64,000 bases of DNA, taken from the NCBI GenBank assembly GCA_035277485.1, contig DATEKK010000134.1, positions 5,304-69,303 of the forward strand. Reading direction: 5' to 3'. The position numbers were made by a program, and so were the translations under genes. Every line of letters begins with the position of its first letter. The stretch's first letter is position 1. The DNA is from JADGGM01 sp035277485. Lineage in GTDB: Bacteria; Gemmatimonadota; Gemmatimonadetes; Gemmatimonadales; Gemmatimonadaceae. This document shows positions 61,094 to 64,000 of this stretch, piece by piece. Below the pieces are notes generated by a model that saw only the letters and a program-made list of their open reading frames with translations, had not been told where the DNA came from and did no database searches.

Positions 61094-62278
61094 ATGGTGA
61101 CTTTGCTCCTCGCCGCAGCGGCGATCCTCTCCGGCCCGGCCGGCCGGCCGCACCCGGCGCCGCCCGCCGCTGCTCCGCACATGGACATCCGCGTCGACTC
61201 GGCGCATTCCCGCATCATCGTCACGGCAGGACCGTTCCGGTTGCCCGCCATGGATCCGAACATGGACATGTCCGACATGGCGCCGAACGACGTGATGCCG
61301 TTCGCCTGGCCCGTCGACGGATACCTCCGCGGATTCAGCGTGCGCATGCGCGACGCCGCCGGCGACACCCTGCCGCGCGACATCCTCCACCACCTCATCG
61401 GCGTCAACTTCGACCGCCGACAGCTGGTGTATCCCGCCGTCGAACGCCTCTTCGGTTGGGGCGCCGAAACGGATCCGGTCGAGCTGCCGGCATCGATGGG
61501 CGTCCCCATGCACGTCGGCGAAAAACTCGGCATGTACGCCATGTTCCACAACGAAACCGGCAAAGACATCGACGCGGCGTACCTCGAGGTCACACTGCTC
61601 TACACGCCGGCCAAGGGACACAATGTGCTGTCCGTCATGCCATTCTACGTGGACGTGAACAACCACATCGGCGGCGTCACCACCTTCGATGTGCCGCCCG
61701 GCAAGTCATCGCATAGCTACGAATTCGAGCTCCCGATCGCCGGCAAGCTCGTCGGCATCGGGGGCCATATCCACGACTACGGCAGCAGCCTCGAGCTCCA
61801 GGACGCGACCAACGGCAAGGTGCTCGCGCGCCTCAAAGCGCGCCGCGACCACGACGGCCGCGTGAAGGGCGTCGGCCGATTCATTTTCGGATTCAACAGC
61901 GACGCGCTCTCGCTCCAGGCGCACCACCCGTATCGCGTCGTGGCCGTGTATGACAACCCGACCAAAGAGACGTTCAAGGATGGCGGCATGGGACACATCA
62001 ACGGCGCATTCGTCCCGGCCGACGGCGCCACCTGGCCTAAGCTCGACCTCAACGACCCGCTCGTGAAGCGCGACATCGCGACGCTGCCGATCATGACCGA
62101 CATGAAGGACCACACGGCCGGCGCGGCGTCCGAAGGACAGAAGGGCGGCGACGCGCACGCGGGCTCGTCGGGTAATGCGAACATGCGCGACATGCCCATG
62201 CGGGACATGCCGAACATGCCGGCCAACCATCAGCCGCACCCGAAGACCGACTCGACTCGCACCCGCAGCGACCCCTGA
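61094..62278 (+). CDS. Putative exported copper-type protein with Met-rich tail
   Basis: A 394-residue protein with signal peptide (residues 1-25). No family is named with confidence. HHLIGVNFDRRQLVYP, GVPMHVGEKLGMYAMFHNET, and GKLVGIGGHIHDYGSSLEL give a His-rich beta-sandwich reminiscent of type 2 copper (PHM-like) folds. Both ends are rich in Met: MDPNMDMSDM near residue 55 and repeated RDMP/NMP near the C-terminus, a pattern of copper-binding segments. It is last in the H4MPT operon, 34 bases after the PTPS gene. Function is unknown; copper binding is inference. Confidence 0.6.
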   Translation: MVTLLLAAAAILSGPAGRPHPAPPAAAPHMDIRVDSAHSRIIVTAGPFRLPAMDPNMDMSDMAPNDVMPFAWPVDGYLRGFSVRMRDAAGDTLPRDILHHLIGVNFDRRQLVYPAVERLFGWGAETDPVELPASMGVPMHVGEKLGMYAMFHNETGKDIDAAYLEVTLLYTPAKGHNVLSVMPFYVDVNNHIGGVTTFDVPPGKSSHSYEFELPIAGKLVGIGGHIHDYGSSLELQDATNGKVLARLKARRDHDGRVKGVGRFIFGFNSDALSLQAHHPYRVVAVYDNPTKETFKDGGMGHINGAFVPADGATWPKLDLNDPLVKRDIATLPIMTDMKDHTAGAASEGQKGGDAHAGSSGNANMRDMPMRDMPNMPANHQPHPKTDSTRTRSDP

Positions 62279-62283
62279 CCGAC

Positions 62284-62321
62284 GCACCGGCCTAACGGAT
62301 ATCGGTCCGTTAGGCCGGTGC
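62284..62321. terminator. Bidirectional terminator made of two inverted motif copies
   Basis: A perfect 16-bp stem (62284-62299 with 62306-62321) and 6-base loop. Each arm contains GCCTAACGG. The stop TAA of the HisA-like gene (62312-62310) lies inside the right arm. It lies between the convergent copper-type and HisA-like genes. Confidence 0.75.
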
Positions 62322-63071
62322 GGCGGCGCCGGCCAGCGCCCGGCCGTCGATCCGGCCATCGTGCAGCGCGCTTCCCACGAGGACCCCGTGCACGCCCAAC
62401 GCACCAAGCCGTCGCACGGCATCCATGTCCTGGATCCCGCCGCCAACCACCAGCGCCGCGGGCGCAGTGCCCTCGGCCACGCGGCGAGCCAGCGTCTCGT
62501 CGACACCCGCGCCACTGCCCACGCGCGCGAGATCGAGCAGTACGACGCTCGTTGCGCCGGCCCGCACCGCCGCCCGCGCCAGATCGACCGGCGACCGGTC
62601 ACGCAACGCGGCAGCGCGAGCGATCGGCACGCCGTTCCGCAAATCCACGCTGAACGCAACAGGTACCGGCTGCGCCGCCCGCACGATGTCCGCCACCGCA
62701 TCCATCGCAGCGAGGGTCTCCGAGCCGGCGATGATCCGATCGACACCGGAAATCGCCGGCCACGGGTCCACGTCGGCAGCCGCGTAAATGCCGGCATCAA
62801 TCCATATGCTCGCGCTACCGTGCTCGCGCGCCGAGCGCGCGCATGCCCGCACCAACGAATCCTGCGGCGCGCGCCCCTCGATCGCGTCGAGATCAGCCAC
62901 ATAAATGCTCTGCGCGCCCAACGCACTGTAGGCGGCCGCGATCGCCACGGCGTCGCCCGGCGCTGCACCGGGCGCCACGCGCGACACGAGCGGCGCATAC
63001 CGCGCGCGGTCGCCGCCGCTTGCGTGCACCGCTTGCCCGCCGCGCAGATCGAGCACCGGGATCAGCCGCAT
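62310..63071 (-). CDS. HisA-like TIM-barrel protein of the H4MPT cluster
   Basis: A 253-residue HisA/HisF-related barrel. It begins MRLIPVLDLRGGQAVHASGGDRARYAPL, and has the phosphate loops VVGGGIQDMDAVRRL and GVHGVLVGSALHDGRI. HisA-like paralogues occur in H4MPT clusters of Planctomycetes and methylotrophs and may act in cofactor synthesis. It could instead be true HisA, but no other his gene is adjacent. Divergent from the next gene with only 23 bases between starts. Confidence 0.78.
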   Translation of the reverse strand: MRLIPVLDLRGGQAVHASGGDRARYAPLVSRVAPGAAPGDAVAIAAAYSALGAQSIYVADLDAIEGRAPQDSLVRACARSAREHGSASIWIDAGIYAAADVDPWPAISGVDRIIAGSETLAAMDAVADIVRAAQPVPVAFSVDLRNGVPIARAAALRDRSPVDLARAAVRAGATSVVLLDLARVGSGAGVDETLARRVAEGTAPAALVVGGGIQDMDAVRRLGALGVHGVLVGSALHDGRIDGRALAGAAAPA

Positions 63072-63094
63072 CGCCCGCCTAACGGAATCGCGCC

Positions 63095-64000
63095 GTGACT
63101 ACCGGCCAGGTGGCCGGCTGGGACGTGGGCGGCGTGAACCTCAAGTGCGCCGTCGTACAGCACGGCCTCGTTGCGCGCGCACACACCCGCCCCTTCGAGA
63201 TCCAGCGCACGCCGGGCGATCTCGTCGCGGCCCTGCGCACCGAGGCCGGCGACGCGAGACTCGTCAACGGTACGCCACATGCCGTCACGATGACGGCCGA
63301 GCTCTCCCAGCTCTTTCGCACCAAGCGCGAAGGCGTCGCCTTCGTGCTCGATGCGATGGCCGGCGCCTTCCCCGACGACGAGATCGCGATCTACACGGTG
63401 GACGGCCGCTTCGTATCCGCCGATGAAGCGCGCCGCGAGCCGCTCCTCGTGGCCGCGTCCAACTGGCACGCCACGGCAACCGTCGCCGCGCAAACGTGGC
63501 CTGACGCAACGCTCGTGGACATCGGGTCGACCACCACCGACATCATTCCCATCGCACACGGCGCCGTGGCCGCGACGGGCCGCACCGATCCCGACCGCCT
63601 GTCTAACGGAGAGCTCCTCTACCTGGGCGCCGTGCGCACGCCGGTCGAAGCCATCGTGCACGACGTGCCACTCGGATCGTCCTCCGCCGGCGTGTCGGCC
63701 GAAGCGTTCGCGCTGTCCGGCGACATCTACGTCTGGACCGGAGACCTCGCCGCACACGACTACGGCGCGCCAACGCCGGATGGCCGCGCCGTGACGCGCG
63801 AGTTCACGCGTGAACGACTCGCCCGTATCATCTGCGCCGACCGCGAGATGCTCGACGATCACGCCATTGACCGAATCGCCGCGCACGTGGCCGGCGCGCA
63901 GGTGGCGCGCACGGCCGCGGCACTGGCTCGCGTGCGCGCCGGAATCCCCGCCGAGGCGCCGGTCGTCACCGCCGGCATTGGCGCGTTCATCGCCGAGCGC
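63095..64000 (+). CDS. H4MPT-linked C1-transfer protein, MfnF/hydantoinase-like (partial)
   Basis: At least 302 residues, open at the right edge. The N-terminus GQVAGWDVGGVNLKCAVVQHG and TLVDIGSTTTDIIPIAHG match the 'H4MPT-linked C1 transfer pathway protein' family (ASKHA fold; MfnF-type in methanofuran synthesis). The start is GTG at 63095, divergent from the HisA-like gene. The shared 23-base promoter gap is very short and contains a GCCTAACGG motif copy. Confidence 0.87.
   Translation, partial: MTTGQVAGWDVGGVNLKCAVVQHGLVARAHTRPFEIQRTPGDLVAALRTEAGDARLVNGTPHAVTMTAELSQLFRTKREGVAFVLDAMAGAFPDDEIAIYTVDGRFVSADEARREPLLVAASNWHATATVAAQTWPDATLVDIGSTTTDIIPIAHGAVAATGRTDPDRLSNGELLYLGAVRTPVEAIVHDVPLGSSSAGVSAEAFALSGDIYVWTGDLAAHDYGAPTPDGRAVTREFTRERLARIICADREMLDDHAIDRIAAHVAGAQVARTAAALARVRAGIPAEAPVVTAGIGAFIAER

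Overview
The window is GC-rich (about two thirds G+C by eye), densely packed bacterial chromosome. The mix of gene families suggests a soil member of the Gemmatimonadota. It has a SusC/SusD pair, a BTAD-type regulator with a TPR tail, plug-domain lipoproteins, many lipobox proteins and a caa3 oxidase. There is no 16S rRNA or other definitive marker, so the phylum is an inference. No phage, insertion sequence or CRISPR array was seen. The only RNA gene found is a tRNA-Phe.

The central theme is one-carbon metabolism, in two blocks at opposite ends of the window. At the left (2110-10228, minus strand) one tight operon encodes a XoxF-type lanthanide-dependent methanol dehydrogenase, its XoxJ-like periplasmic partner, a small lipoprotein cytochrome c (XoxG candidate), and then a caa3 cytochrome c oxidase (subunits II, I, III), a small membrane protein and the assembly factor CtaG. 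This looks like a dedicated chain from methanol to oxygen. At the right (49012-64000) is a tetrahydromethanopterin (H4MPT) formaldehyde-oxidation cluster. It contains fae, mtdB, a DUF1464 kinase-like gene, an ATP-grasp gene, fhcB-A-D-C, mch, an EthD-like gene, a RimK-like ligase, a CitG-like gene, a 6-pyruvoyl-tetrahydropterin synthase homologue, a copper-protein-like gene, and a divergent pair of a HisA-like gene and a MfnF-like 'H4MPT-linked C1 transfer' gene that runs off the window end. Together the blocks support methanol to formaldehyde to formate, with electrons passed to oxygen. Formate dehydrogenase and an assimilation route are not in the window.

The middle (10.2-48.8 kb) is mixed housekeeping and envelope material. 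In order it holds a lmo0937-family peptide, an NRAMP-like transporter, a 250-bp hairpin element, a plug lipoprotein, the SusCD pair and a di-haem cytochrome. Next come an aminotransferase divergent from a BTAD/TPR regulator, a YdeI-like protein, a DUF4412 lipoprotein, an S10 peptidase, a GT39-type transferase with an adjacent tRNA-Phe, and a double cupredoxin. Then follow QueF, a rhomboid protease, a cysteine-less QueE-like gene after ddl, a TonB-like lipoprotein, a cystathionine beta-synthase and an amylo-alpha-1,6-glucosidase. The last part holds mutS, a TPR/SPOR protein, holA, an ECF sigma factor and candidate anti-sigma factor, a carboxypeptidase-regulatory/plug protein, a NUDIX hydrolase and an M16 peptidase pair.

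Two sequence-level oddities stand out. GCCTAACG/CGTTAGGC occurs roughly 90 times (hand count), more than tenfold above a base-composition estimate. It lies both inside genes and, as an inverted pair, in a terminator, as DNA uptake sequences do in other bacteria. Also, two consecutive H4MPT genes seem to lack any ATG/GTG/TTG start and instead begin at CTG inside a CTGA overlap.
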